From assembly GCA_016716765.1 (NCBI GenBank), contig JADJVA010000006.1, positions 1-64,000 of the forward strand: a stretch of DNA of 64,000 nt, written 5' to 3'. Below, in pieces: positions 1-8,874 of this stretch. The translations under genes and the position numbers were made by a program. Position 1 is the stretch's first letter. Every line of letters starts with the position of its first letter. Under the pieces are notes generated by a model. The model was not told the DNA's origin and made no database searches. It saw nothing but the letters and a program-made list of their open reading frames with translations. This stretch comes from Bdellovibrionales bacterium (GTDB lineage Bacteria > Bdellovibrionota > Bdellovibrionia > Bdellovibrionales > UBA1609).

Positions 1-390
1 ACACCATGGGGGCGACAGGATTGAGTATCCTTGTTGATGACCGGGAAGGAGCGGAGATCATTTTTGACAAAGGGTTGTTGCTTTTCCTCGAGTTTGGCAG
101 ATCTCTTATACGGCCGCCTATCATGCTCTTTTTGAGACAGGAAACTTAGAGAAAGGGCCAGGCTTCTTAGCAAGCGGGAGATTCGGGAGCCCTAGCTGGG
201 TCTATTTTTTGGCAACCACGTTTACTCCCAGGCTGGCCTGGCTGAGCTAGGAAAGGCAGTCGTAGAGGAATACATACAAAAATTCCCCTGACGAGGTGCC
301 TTTGCGTGCAAAACAGAGGTTGGCAGAAGTTGAGGCGATCCTCCGCAAGGAGAGAGGCATTTCATCGCTAACCCCATCTCAATCAGCGGA
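1..390 (+). pseudogene. TPR-like gene remnant, frameshifted
   Basis: No continuous reading frame exists, but switching frames gives plausible coding text on the plus strand: a segment around 100-170 reading YHALFETGNLEKGPGFLA, then 240-295 reading ELGKAVVEEYIQKFP, then 294-390 reading VPLRAKQRLAEVEAILRKER and ending with a stop at 388-390. The helix-rich, alanine/leucine-patterned text resembles the C-terminal end of a tetratricopeptide-repeat protein. The gene would start to the left of the window. At least three indels are needed to join the pieces, as in dnaJ and dnaK just downstream, so either the assembly is poor here or the whole block is decaying. Function beyond the helical repeat is not inferable. 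Confidence 0.35.
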
Positions 391-524
391 TTTAAAGAAA
401 TAGAGGGACGCCCACCAAGCCCTGATAATGTTTGGATTCTTGGGCAAACATGATCGTTTTGTCCTTTCATCTGGAGCCCTCTGTCGAGATTTAGTTAAAA
501 TATGAGAATATTCGTCGTCTTGGC

Positions 525-554
525 CTTGACGTGGCTAGAGAAAAATCCCAGTTT
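525..554 (+). promoter_or_regulatory. sigma32-like heat-shock promoter of dnaJ
   Basis: CTTGACG at 525-531, then 15 bases, then CCCAGTTT at 547-554. This fits the heat-shock sigma factor pattern (CTTGAAA, 11-15 bases, CCCCATNT) better than a housekeeping promoter. It lies 57 bases before the dnaJ start at 612. The same arrangement occurs before dnaK. Identification is by motif and position only. Confidence 0.45.
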
Positions 555-611
555 GAGGGGGTGTGTCTGGCCCGGATCGGAGCCTCGCGTAGTCTTTTAA
601 AAAGGTGGGAT

Positions 612-1682
612 ATGAGCGGAGATTATTATCAGGTGCTTGGAGTGGGCCGCGAGGCAGATCAGTCGACAATTAAGAAAGCCTATCGAAAAATGGCGATGCA
701 GTTTCATCCTGACAAAAATCCTGGAGATAAGGCCGCCGAAGAGAAATTTAAGGGAAGCCGCTCGGGCCTATGAGGTTCTCGGAAACCCTGATAAGCGTTG
801 CTCGCTATGATCGATTTGGTCGGGCAGGAGTTGACGGTCCGCAAAGTGGCGGGGCAGGTTTTTCTGACGTGAACGACGTTTTTAGCGCTTTTGGTGATAT
901 TTTTGGCGACTTTTTTGGTGGAGGAGCTCAGCGGTCGACTCAGCAGCGAAATCGTCCTCGAAGAGGGCGTGATCTCAGGTATCTTTTGGAAATCAGTTAC
1001 CGAGATGTGATGTTGGGGGCTCAGCATAAGGTGGAATTTCTTTCGGGGGGTTGATTGTGAGCCTTGCCGGGGAGCGGAGCCCAAAACAGGAACAGAACCG
1101 AGAATTGTTTGACTTGTGGGGGTCTGGGCAGGTCGTTCCGAGCGTCAGGTTTTTTTTTCAATGGCCACAACTTGTCCTGATTGCAAAGGGCAGGGTCAGT
1201 GGTGATTAAAGACCCTGTGTGTGCCATGGCCGTGGCCGGATAGAAAAAAACGCGAAATGATGATCAATGTTCCTGCAGGTGTTGATAAGGGACTCAGTTG
1301 AGATTGTCGAATGAAGGAGAAGGCGGTTTTTTGGGGGGCCAGTGGTGATTTGTATGTCGAAATTGATGTGACGGAAGAAGAGTCTTTTCGACGGCAGGAA
1401 GAACATCTCATTGGGGGTTTAGAGATTAGCTATCTCCAGGCTCTCTTGAGTGCAGAGGTTAACTTCCCAGTCTGTGGTAGATCAGAGAAGGTGCAAATTC
1501 CTAGAGGGACGTCGAGCGGGGACAGAATTCGTCTCGGCGGCAAGGGATTCCCTCGCTTCGGGGGAGGACGTCGTGGTGATTTGATTTTGGAAATTGAAGT
1601 GAAGATGCCAAAAAAATTGGGAAAGAAGGAAGAGCAGCTCCTGCGTGAAATTGCTGGGAGTAAAAGGCGAGTCAGTGTCTGA
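612..1682 (+). pseudogene. dnaJ: DnaJ chaperone gene, broken by multiple frameshifts
   Basis: DnaJ is the J-domain co-chaperone that delivers clients to DnaK and stimulates its ATPase. The ATG at 612 begins MSGDYYQVLGVGREAD, followed by the J-domain HPD signature (residues FHPDKNPGDKAA). The rest is readable only by switching frames: a G/F-rich linker (FSAFGDIFGDFFGGG, about 875-925), a zinc-finger region with CEPC, TCGG and CPDCKGQG repeats (about 1055-1200), and a C-terminal domain in one open frame from 1311 to the stop at 1682. Extra bases near 750 and 795, and several indels between 1045 and 1310, break the frame. The rebuilt product would be near 357 residues, the normal size for DnaJ. 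Either contig-edge sequencing errors or true decay would explain it; an indispensable gene with all domains still recognisable favours errors. Confidence 0.85.
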
Positions 1683-1721
1683 GGGGCAAAGGTCTGTTTG
1701 GTTTTAAATTCAATCTTATAT

Positions 1722-1750
1722 CTTGACGGCTGAAAATGGCGACCCAAGTT
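1722..1750 (+). promoter_or_regulatory. sigma32-like heat-shock promoter of dnaK
   Basis: CTTGACG at 1722-1728, 14 bases, then CCCAAGTT at 1743-1750, closely matching the element before dnaJ and the sigma32 pattern. It ends 43 bases before the dnaK ATG at 1794, so dnaK can be transcribed independently of dnaJ. Confidence 0.45.
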
Positions 1751-1793
1751 AAGGTGTGAAGAGTAAAATTTTTAGAATAAGGGGTATGTGAGT

Positions 1794-3692
1794 ATGGGAA
1801 AAATCATTGGGATTGATTTAGGTACGACGAACTCTGTTGTGGCTATCATGGAGGGCGGAGAGCCCAAGGTTCTCGTTAATGAAGAGGGTGGGAGGACGAC
1901 GCCTTCGGTGGTTGGATTTACTAAAGATGGACAAAAGTTAGTGGGTCAAATTGCGAAGCGCCAAGCAGTGACAAATCCTGAAAAACACGATTTTTTCGGC
2001 AAAACGGTTTATTGGTCGACGTTTGGAGGAAGTCTCCGAAGAGAGTCGGTTGGTGCCTTACAAGGTCGTCAAAAAGGTACGGATTCTGCGTTTGATATCA
2101 ACGGTAAGGCCGTCCTCCGGAGGAAATCTCCGCTGATTTTGGGTAAACCAAAAAAGTTGCAGAGGATTATTTAGGCCATGAGGTGACCGAGGCGGTGATC
2201 ACGGTTCCAGCCTACTTCAATGATGCTCAACGTCAGGCGACGAAGGATGCTGGTCGGATTGCCGGCCTTGAGGTGAAGCGAATCATCAATGAGCCAACTG
2301 CAGCGGCTCTCGCTTATGGGCTTGATAAGAAAAAAGATCAGAAAATTGTCGTTTTTGATTTGGGTGGAGGTACGTTTGATATTTCCATTCTCGAGGTTGG
2401 CGATAATGTTGTGGAGGTTAAGGCGACGAACGGGGACACTCATCTGGGTGGTGACAACTTTGATGAACGCATTCTTGTTTGGATAATGGATGAGTTCAAA
2501 AGGATCAGGGAATCGAGTTGCGCTCGGATAAGATGGCGCTTCAGCGCCTCAAGAGGCCTCTGAAAAGGCCAAAGTTGAGTTGAGTTCGGCCCAGGAAACA
2601 GAAATCAACCTTCCATTTATCACTGCAGATGCCTCTGGTCCGAAACATCTGAACATGAAATTGACCCGGGCTAAGTTTGAGCAGTTAACAGGGGATTTAG
2701 TAAAGAGGACTATGGAGCCTTGCAAAAAGGCTTTGGCTGATTCTGGTATGTCTATTTCCGATATCGATGAAGTCGTGTTGGTTGGAGGTTCTACTCGCAT
2801 TCCAGCTGTTCAAGCAGCTGTAAAAGATTTTTTTAAAAAGGAGCCAAATCGTTCGGTAAATCCCGATGAAGTGGTGGCTCTTGGAGCCGCTGTTCAGGGT
2901 GGTGTACTTGCGGGCGATGTTAAAGATGTACTTCTCCTTGACGTGACTCCTTTGTCTCTGGGTATTGAAACCTTGGGTGGAGTGATGACAAAGTTAATTG
3001 AGCGTAACACGACAATTCCAACTCGAAAGAGCCAGACTTTTCTACAGCAGCTGACAATCAGACGAGCGTTGATGTTCATGTGTTGCAGGGCGAGCGTGAG
3101 CTGGCGGGTGACAATAAGGCGCTGGGGCGTTTTGAGTTGGTGGGAATTCCCTCCATCCCCTCGTGACATGCCTCAGATCGAGTTTACTTTTGACCTCGAT
3201 GCAAACGGTATCCTGAATGTGTCTGCTAAAGATGTCGGGACGGGCAAGGAACAGGCGATTAAGATCACCGCTAAGTCAGGACTTTCTGAGGATGACATTC
3301 AGCGTATGGTGAAAGACGCTGAACTTCATGCTGATGAAGATAAAAGAAAGAAAGAGACAATCATCCATCGTAACGACTTGGATAATTTAATTTATCAAAC
3401 TGAGAAATTGGTTGCTGATAATAAATCTAGCCTTAATGATGGAGATCGAAAACCCATTGAGGACGCAATCGAGGAAGCAAAAAGAGTTCTGAATAATACA
3501 GGGGCTTCGGTGGGCGATCTTAAGTCAGCGACCGAGCGCCTCACGAATTCAAGTCAAACTTTGAGCAGTCTTCTTTACGAAAAGCAAAAAGGCAAGGCAA
3601 GTGCTGGCGGCGCTCCTGATAGTGGATCCGGAGGCTCGGGTGACAGCAAGTCAGGTGATGTTATTGATGCAGATTACAAGGACGTCAATTAA
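1794..3692 (+). pseudogene. dnaK: DnaK (Hsp70) chaperone gene, broken by several frameshifts
   Basis: Hsp70 ATP-dependent chaperone. The ATG at 1794 follows AAGGGG about ten bases upstream and begins MGKIIGIDLGTTNSVVAI, the phosphate-1 signature. Further hallmarks are VVFDLGGGTFDISILEV (phosphate 2, about 2350-2395), VLVGGSTRIPAVQ (about 2775-2815) and the C-terminal ending DVIDADYKDVN. The frame is lost between about 1985 and 2170, near 2500-2580, and between about 3040 and 3170 (a compensated pair giving a garbled stretch). Joined, the protein would be about 632 residues, the usual DnaK length. The gene lies downstream of dnaJ, the reverse of the common dnaK-dnaJ order. Indels are confined to the first 3.2 kb of the window, which suggests sequence errors, but pseudogenisation cannot be excluded. 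Confidence 0.9.
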
Positions 3693-3821
3693 CTCAGCTG
3701 ACTTTTCTTTGCTCTGTAGTTGGAGGAGAGAAAACCCCATCTTTTTTGAAGGGTGGGGCCTCCTGTGATGGTTTTTCGCTTGATGTTTATTTAGTGTCAG
3801 ATTTCGCGTCAGATTGAGATA

Positions 3822-4484
3822 TTAATCAAGTGAGAAGCCATTTTCTTTGTCCCACTGGACACGGGCTCCAAGGGAGAAATAGGAGAAGGCTTCATGTACA
3901 TTGAAACCAACTTCTCCTGTAAAGGTGATGTTGTCCCACTGTTCAGTTTTCCACTCAACGCCGCCGGTGAGTTGGACGGGGAATTTTCCTTCACCTTCTC
4001 TGGATGAAACGCCGATCGGAATGGAAGCATAAGAATTCATTTCTCCAATTTCTGTTTTTATTTTCTTACTGATGAGAGGGTGAAAGCGGAGAGATATTTC
4101 ATCGATGTCTTCATTTCTGTTTGAGGAATCAAATCCGTCGTATCTTGCATAGATAATGCCTGAGGAGAGACCGATTGCTGGCTGGCCCTCCGTATCTGGA
4201 TAAGGAACCCATTTGAAAAATCCGCCAGCATAGAAGTCAGTTGTGCCGGAGCCCACGACGGCTCTTAGGTTGGCGTCCTGGTTAAACCAGGAATCAATTC
4301 GGCCAATCAAATTAACACCCCGATCTCCGTCAGAGATAAATTGAGACTCTAGGCTTGCCTTAAATGAGCCTTCAGAGAGGATATCTCCAGTTTCCATGAC
4401 TGAATAGAGAGCTCTCGCTTTGGTCGCAAAACATAGACTCAAGATAAAAACAGCAAGTCTTAGGGAGGGTCTGTCCAAATTCAT
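3822..4484 (-). CDS. Putative outer-membrane beta-barrel protein
   Basis: A 220-residue protein with a cleavable signal peptide (LRLAVFILSLCFATKARA). The start at 4484 was chosen because AAGGAA lies about seven bases upstream and the signal peptide follows at once; a longer frame to 4547 lacks this. The mature part has alternating hydrophobic/polar strands, aromatic girdle residues and few charges in runs, as in small porin-like barrels. No family was recognised. It is convergent with dnaK and divergent from the FecR-domain gene. Confidence 0.6.
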   Translation of the reverse strand: MNLDRPSLRLAVFILSLCFATKARALYSVMETGDILSEGSFKASLESQFISDGDRGVNLIGRIDSWFNQDANLRAVVGSGTTDFYAGGFFKWVPYPDTEGQPAIGLSSGIIYARYDGFDSSNRNEDIDEISLRFHPLISKKIKTEIGEMNSYASIPIGVSSREGEGKFPVQLTGGVEWKTEQWDNITFTGEVGFNVHEAFSYFSLGARVQWDKENGFSLD

Positions 4485-4819
4485 TGTCTCATTCCTTTCC
4501 GTTGTCTCTAGGGGCGGAACCATAACTCTGACTGCCGTGTTAGACAAGCGGCGAGGTTATGCCTTTTGGGAACTTGTAACTAAAATTATTTTTCATGGGA
4601 CATATGCCGAGCCATATGAAAAAAATATAGGTCTCACTTGGCGAAAACCTACCGCGCTTGGGCTGAACAGAGACAAGTTGACATCTATATTTCTGAAAAT
4701 CTCAAACTGGTACTAAGGTCGCAGAGAGGAGATGTCGAAAAACTCATGTGGGATGCGAGCGGCGCCCATTTGTTGCTGACATCTTCCTACCTTAAGTTGG
4801 AAAGTTGGAGAAATGAGTC

Positions 4820-6133
4820 ATGATTAAGTGCATAATAGCGAAAGCCTTTGAGAGCACGATTGTGTACACAGGCCGTGGCGGTGTCCTTGGCAAGCTAGAA
4901 TTGTCCCGTTTTGGAACTTCAGGTTTGTTGCCAACATCCTTTTTGATATTGGTGCTCGCCTTGGTGTTTGGAGTTTGTGTTCAATCCTTTGCTGGGTCGG
5001 GAGATCCCTGCGACTGTCCGAGGCTTGAATGCAGTTCATGCGAAAACCAAACTGGCCTTACGTTCTATTCCGAAAAGTGTGGCAATAACAGAGTTCGCAG
5101 TTGTTCGAGACCAAGTTGTCAATTGAAGGATCCAATCCCATCTGGTTGCGAAATTTCTCAGAAGAAAGGGACCTCGGAGGTCCCTGAGGGAAAGCGCACT
5201 CCGGCTTCAGCGGCGGCGGAAAATGAAGCTTTGCCTCGCGGTGGTGAAATCGGAAAAGTCATGTGGAGCAAAGGCGATTCATGGCTTGTGGAGCCTTCTG
5301 GAAAGCAGCACGCAGCTCGTGTCGGAATATCTGTGCATACGAAGGACACAGTAAAGACCGAGGCTCAGGCTGAGATCAGAATAGAATTTCAGGATGCGAA
5401 TGAACTTCATATTCAGCCCCAGTCAGAAGTTTTGATGTCTGAGTATGAGTCTGATTCTAAGCTAGATCGGCGAGCCTTGCTGGATTTGATCAAGGGCAAG
5501 GTGAGGAGCAAAGTTAAGCAGAAGTACAAGAGCGATACGAGCTCTTACTTTAAGGTTCGAACAAAGAGTGCTGTTGCCGGAGTGCGAGGAACCGATTTTG
5601 TGGTCAGTTTTGATATTGGGGACAAAGAGGTAACTAAAGTTGAAACTTTGACGGGATCTGTTGTTCTGGCCAATGCCGACCAGTCGCAATCTTTGGATAT
5701 CAACAATGGGACCTATGCCAGTTATGTTGTTGAGGCGAATAGTTCGGAAGTCTTTTCTGATAAAGAAATCAATGAATTTGTTGCTCGTGGATATATGACG
5801 CCGGTTCATAAAATGAGTGCCAAAGAAATTGAGCAATTGGATTGGGAATCATCCGTCGGAGAGAAGCCAAAAGGAAAGACAGCTGCCCTGAAGGCAAAAG
5901 GAGCTGCAAATTCTGTTTGTCAATCGCCTCAAGCTGAAATTGACCAATGCTACTGGGCTTGCGAAAACAATCCAAAGGGAGCAAAGTACTGCCGCACGGA
6001 TCTTGCTCAGGTCAGTTGCCTGAGAAGGCGGTGTGATGCCAACGGAAAATGGGCTGATGAAACAAGGCTTCCTGCAAATTTTCATGAGCAATGCCAAGCG
6101 AAGGGTGTACGGGTTGGACCTTGCGACTACTAG
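4820..6133 (+). CDS. FecR-domain secreted protein
   Basis: A 437-residue protein with an N-terminal hydrophobic segment (LPTSFLILVLALVFGVCV, about residues 37-54) serving as signal peptide or anchor. A cysteine-rich stretch follows (DCPRLECSSCENQ). The central region, about residues 165-300, is a FecR domain: VHTKDTVKTEAQAEIRIEF, then VRTKSAVAGVRGTDFVV, the most diagnostic motif. The C-terminus has six cysteines likely forming disulfides. FecR domains in such orphan proteins are periplasmic and bind ligands or peptidoglycan; no sigma factor or TonB receptor is adjacent. The start is uncertain: an ATG at 4820 overlaps the stop of a 61-codon frame as ATGA, but TTG codons nearer the hydrophobic segment are alternatives. 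Confidence 0.7.
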   Translation: MIKCIIAKAFESTIVYTGRGGVLGKLELSRFGTSGLLPTSFLILVLALVFGVCVQSFAGSGDPCDCPRLECSSCENQTGLTFYSEKCGNNRVRSCSRPSCQLKDPIPSGCEISQKKGTSEVPEGKRTPASAAAENEALPRGGEIGKVMWSKGDSWLVEPSGKQHAARVGISVHTKDTVKTEAQAEIRIEFQDANELHIQPQSEVLMSEYESDSKLDRRALLDLIKGKVRSKVKQKYKSDTSSYFKVRTKSAVAGVRGTDFVVSFDIGDKEVTKVETLTGSVVLANADQSQSLDINNGTYASYVVEANSSEVFSDKEINEFVARGYMTPVHKMSAKEIEQLDWESSVGEKPKGKTAALKAKGAANSVCQSPQAEIDQCYWACENNPKGAKYCRTDLAQVSCLRRRCDANGKWADETRLPANFHEQCQAKGVRVGPCDY

Positions 6134-6254
6134 GGGTTTCACGTGAATCATACCCAGGCTTTATTGGTGTCGCTAAATCTTAATGCATTGTATTATATTT
6201 AACTCAGTTGATATTTAGGGTTCAATTTTTTATAAACAGTCACTGTTATTCTGT

Positions 6255-6331
6255 GGCGGCCGTAGCTCAGTTGGTAGAGCCCCGGATTGTGATTCCGGTT
6301 GTCGCGGGTTCAAGCCCCGTCGGTCGCCCCA
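6255..6331 (+). tRNA. tRNA-His (anticodon GTG)
   Basis: A complete cloverleaf. The acceptor stem GCGGCCG/CGGTCGC has one G-T pair and is preceded by the extra G at -1 that is specific to tRNA-His. The D-arm is TAGCTCAGTTGGTAGAGC, the anticodon loop ATTGTGATT has a GTG anticodon, and the T-loop is GGTTCAAGCC. C73 faces G-1 and CCA is encoded. This is the only tRNA found in the window and may be an integration neighbourhood (see the 29-bp repeats). Confidence 0.97.
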
Positions 6332-6416
6332 ATTTCTTATCCCTCGGTTGGGGGGAAAATAAAATTTTGTAATGATACCAAACATGTAATCGCGGGCACT
6401 TAGCTTGGGTCCAACT

Positions 6417-6445
6417 TGCGTTCCACCACGAACCGAGAAGAGCCG
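6417..6445 (+). repeat. 29-bp direct repeat, left copy
   Basis: Bases 6417-6445 are identical to 22709-22737 and lie in the same orientation; flanking bases differ on both sides. The core reads TTCCACCACGAACCGAGAAG. The copy sits 86 bases downstream of tRNA-His. The two copies enclose about 16.3 kb that contains nearly all the mobile elements of the window and the small peptide operon, which is suggestive of island boundaries or of a shared relic of a larger repeat. Confidence 0.7.
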
Positions 6446-6485
6446 GAGAGCCCAGGCCTGCCGCTGAATGTGCGCAAGACGTGTT

Positions 6486-7658
6486 TCACATTTCACTCAA
6501 CTTCAACAACTTTGAAAAAGCGACCCATCTGGCCAGGAGCAATCCAGTAGAAATATAAGTAATCCAGTGTAGTGGTACAGTTGAAGCAAATGTGCCTAAG
6601 AACATTCCTAAAAATACACCCAAATCCATGAGAAAATTAACTGAACCTACACTTGAACCAACTGTCTCCGACTTAGAAAGGACTGCTGTAATAATATGAG
6701 TTTTCGCCGAGAATTGGATTGATAAAAAGACATACAAGGAGGCAAAACCAATGACGATAACAGGGTGGATGCTGCTAAATGCATTATATAGGAGCATGCA
6801 CATGCCAAAAGTAATGCCTAAAAACCACTTCTTACTATCAAGGATTTTAGTTTTTCTCATTATAACCGTTGCAGAAAAACCAGAGAGACCGGCCACTAGC
6901 CAAAAAAGAGAAATATCCTTAGGTGTACCAATTTTTTCCAAATGCAAAACAAACAAGGGATTAAAAGGTATAGATAACATACCAGTTAGAAAAGCTGCTA
7001 AGACAAAAACAGGTGAGGAAAATAATGAAGCCATATTTTTCAGGCTAAGTTTAAAAGCCTTTTCGGAGTTAGTTACTTTGACGCTGATGACGGGAGAAGT
7101 TTTCAAAATTAATATCAATTGAATAATTGATGTCATGAGGAACGCTCCACCACAAATAAGTAGACTATTTCTTCCAATAGTGAGGAATAACAATGGACCC
7201 AGAGAGAATCCTAAAAGTTTTGAGATTAGAGTCAGCATTGTTCTATCTAAAATGCGTTTCTGGAAATCAATTGTTTCGGTTGACTTCAATAGCCATACGG
7301 ATTCAGAAATAAATCCCAGAGAAAAATTAAAATAGAGTAATGGCAAAACAAAAAGAAGATATCGCTTAGTCTCTCCAAAGGTAAAACCAAAGATTGTAAG
7401 AATGAAAATAAAGCTAACAAAGTGGCTTCGAACAGCAAGCTTGCCATAGTTCCCGGTATCACCCCATACACCGCCAATTAATGTAAACAAAAGAGTTCCT
7501 AGGGTGGCTAGAGTGTATACACCCGAAAGTGACCAGCTCGTGTTCGTTATGGATGCATAGTAAACTGGAAAACCCGTCCAGAATAAGCTGGCACCAAAAG
7601 TTCCGATAGAAGCTGCAATGAGAAGAAAGAGGACAGAAGAGCTAATGTTGTTATTCAC
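6486..7658 (-). CDS. MFS family transporter (putative peptide-product exporter)
   Basis: A 390-residue integral membrane protein with about 11-12 hydrophobic segments, e.g. VLFLLIAASIGTFGASLFW near the N-terminus. A loop reading GGVWGDTGNYGKLAVRS between segments 2 and 3 matches the MFS G-x3-D-x-x-G-R/K-x-x pattern. The GTG at 7658 is preferred because GTGAATAA overlaps the upstream oxygenase stop by eight bases, typical of translational coupling; an ATG at 7739 would overlap by 89 bases. Last gene of the four-gene unit starting at 8925. Export of the pathway product, or uptake, is inferred from context only. Confidence 0.75.
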   Translation of the reverse strand: MNNNISSSVLFLLIAASIGTFGASLFWTGFPVYYASITNTSWSLSGVYTLATLGTLLFTLIGGVWGDTGNYGKLAVRSHFVSFIFILTIFGFTFGETKRYLLFVLPLLYFNFSLGFISESVWLLKSTETIDFQKRILDRTMLTLISKLLGFSLGPLLFLTIGRNSLLICGGAFLMTSIIQLILILKTSPVISVKVTNSEKAFKLSLKNMASLFSSPVFVLAAFLTGMLSIPFNPLFVLHLEKIGTPKDISLFWLVAGLSGFSATVIMRKTKILDSKKWFLGITFGMCMLLYNAFSSIHPVIVIGFASLYVFLSIQFSAKTHIITAVLSKSETVGSSVGSVNFLMDLGVFLGMFLGTFASTVPLHWITYISTGLLLARWVAFSKLLKLSEM

Positions 7659-8283
7659 TTTTGATCCAGTTGCGCATAAGGAACCTATCACTTTTTGGGT
7701 CAAGTAGAGGTCTGCGATGAAGCATTCTTCTATTTTCAATAATTAAAAGATCATTCTGTTTCCAAAAGAATATATTTTTTAAGCCATCGTTTAAACGTAG
7801 TAATCGTTTTACTTCTTCTATGGTCTGTTTTTGCAGCTCGTTCAGCTTGTCGTCTATAAGCCAAGGGCAAAAATATAAGATTAATTCGCCGTTGGAAGAT
7901 CCTGAGACCATCGTAGTTTCTTCCTCACAATCATCAGAAGTTCTTATAGTCGTTTTGATGCTTTTTAATATTTCTATTTCTACAGGTGATAAAAGATTAA
8001 AGAGAATTCGGCCATCGAAGGTTTCTGTTGGTTCGCCTGGGTTAATGCAAAACCATGCTAACCACTTAGCTTCTGGGGAATCTTGATGCCATTCAAGGGG
8101 TTCTGCAGTTTGAACCATCGCTGTCGCATCTGACTTGATTTTTACATCAGTTTTAAGGATGACGTGTCCTAAGAGAGAGGAAATGGATTCAAAGGTTGCA
8201 ATGTCTTGATTTTCGAGAAATATAAGCCCGTCTTGATCTAAATTGGTTCTAATTTGTTCTAATAGTGCTGTGTTTATTGGCAT
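7651..8283 (-). CDS. TauD/clavaminate-synthase-like Fe(II)/2-oxoglutarate oxygenase
   Basis: A 210-residue protein with the non-haem iron facial triad typical of the TauD/CAS-like superfamily: H66-x-D68 in EPLEWHQDSPEAKW and a distal H189 in ENRRMLHRRPLL. R204 (or R200) in RFLMRNWI is placed to bind 2-oxoglutarate. Such enzymes hydroxylate, desaturate or cyclise small molecules, free amino acids or peptides. At 210 residues it is shorter than TauD (about 280), so it is a minimal form. It starts eight bases after the GRDP-like gene and overlaps the MFS gene. The substrate is unknown; the 16-residue peptide encoded at the head of the unit is an attractive candidate. Confidence 0.7.
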   Translation of the reverse strand: MPINTALLEQIRTNLDQDGLIFLENQDIATFESISSLLGHVILKTDVKIKSDATAMVQTAEPLEWHQDSPEAKWLAWFCINPGEPTETFDGRILFNLLSPVEIEILKSIKTTIRTSDDCEEETTMVSGSSNGELILYFCPWLIDDKLNELQKQTIEEVKRLLRLNDGLKNIFFWKQNDLLIIENRRMLHRRPLLDPKSDRFLMRNWIKSE

Positions 8284-8291
8284 CGGATCTT

Positions 8292-8738
8292 CTATAGTAG
8301 TTCTGGGAAATGTTTCCCCATTAGACCGATAGTGTTTTCGATAAACTTCTCATCATCCGTTTCTGAAACTTTAGTACCTTCTAGGCCGGCAAAAGGAAAG
8401 TGATGAAGATAGTAGCCAAAAACATGCTGGCAGTCCTCGATATAATGTCGAGTGTCCAATATGTGTAGGTGCCAAAAATCGTCCACCTCTTTTGTTGGGA
8501 CTATAATTTCATCTGGATATGTTTTACATAAAAACAGAAAAGCTCGATATAGATCTGCCACTGATAGTGACACATCAAGTTCCCAATTATACCCGGAATG
8601 AGGATCTAGAGATTTGGCTATGACTCTTTTTAAATTAAGATTGTTAATTTGTTTACATGGAGTTTGCAATTTTGGAGGCATGTCTGGAGCAATCTTTAAA
8701 GCCGGTTCATAGTAGTACGCATCTTGATTCTTATTCAT
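8292..8738 (-). CDS. GRDP-like domain protein (PF07173-type), possible peptide-handling partner
   Basis: A 148-residue soluble protein. Residues about 85-118 read EVDDFWHLHILDTRHYIEDC then FGYYLHHFPF, the His-rich hallmark I associate with the glycine-rich-domain-protein-like (GRDP-like, DUF1399) family, whose biochemical role is not established. The W-H-x-H and D-T-R-x-Y-x-x-D-C residues could form a metal or active site. The second ATG (8738) was chosen: AAGGA lies eight bases upstream, whereas the first ATG overlaps that Shine-Dalgarno. It lies between the peptide and the oxygenase gene with only eight bases before the latter, so a shared pathway is likely. Confidence 0.6.
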   Translation of the reverse strand: MNKNQDAYYYEPALKIAPDMPPKLQTPCKQINNLNLKRVIAKSLDPHSGYNWELDVSLSVADLYRAFLFLCKTYPDEIIVPTKEVDDFWHLHILDTRHYIEDCQHVFGYYLHHFPFAGLEGTKVSETDDEKFIENTIGLMGKHFPELL

Positions 8739-8837
8739 TAAAAACATCCTTACATAGAAGCCACAGATGATTATGGCACTGAATAAAAAAGATGAATAGA
8801 TCTAAAATGTTGCTTTATTTGATCAAAGAGGCAGAGG

Positions 8838-8866
8838 AGACCTTATGCAAGAAATGCATAAGGTCT
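8838..8866 (-). terminator. Perfect 12-bp hairpin between peptide ORF and enzyme genes
   Basis: AGACCTTATGCA (8838-8849), a five-base loop and TGCATAAGGTCT (8855-8866) form a perfect stem starting nine bases after the peptide stop codon. No T-tract follows on the minus strand, so it is more likely a leaky attenuator or mRNA-stabilising processing site than a full terminator. Such hairpins commonly sit between a highly expressed precursor peptide gene and its modifying enzymes. Confidence 0.7.
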
Positions 8867-8874
8867 GTCACCTA

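Noticed and set aside
4638..4823. 61-codon frame upstream of the FecR-domain gene, ending in an ATGA overlap
   Set aside because: TTG start, only a weak AGG upstream, no recognisable family, and a stop just before it; overlap may be chance.
6255..6331. tRNA-His 3' end as an att core
   Set aside because: No second copy of the tRNA 3' end was found in the window; the only shared sequence is the 29-mer further downstream.
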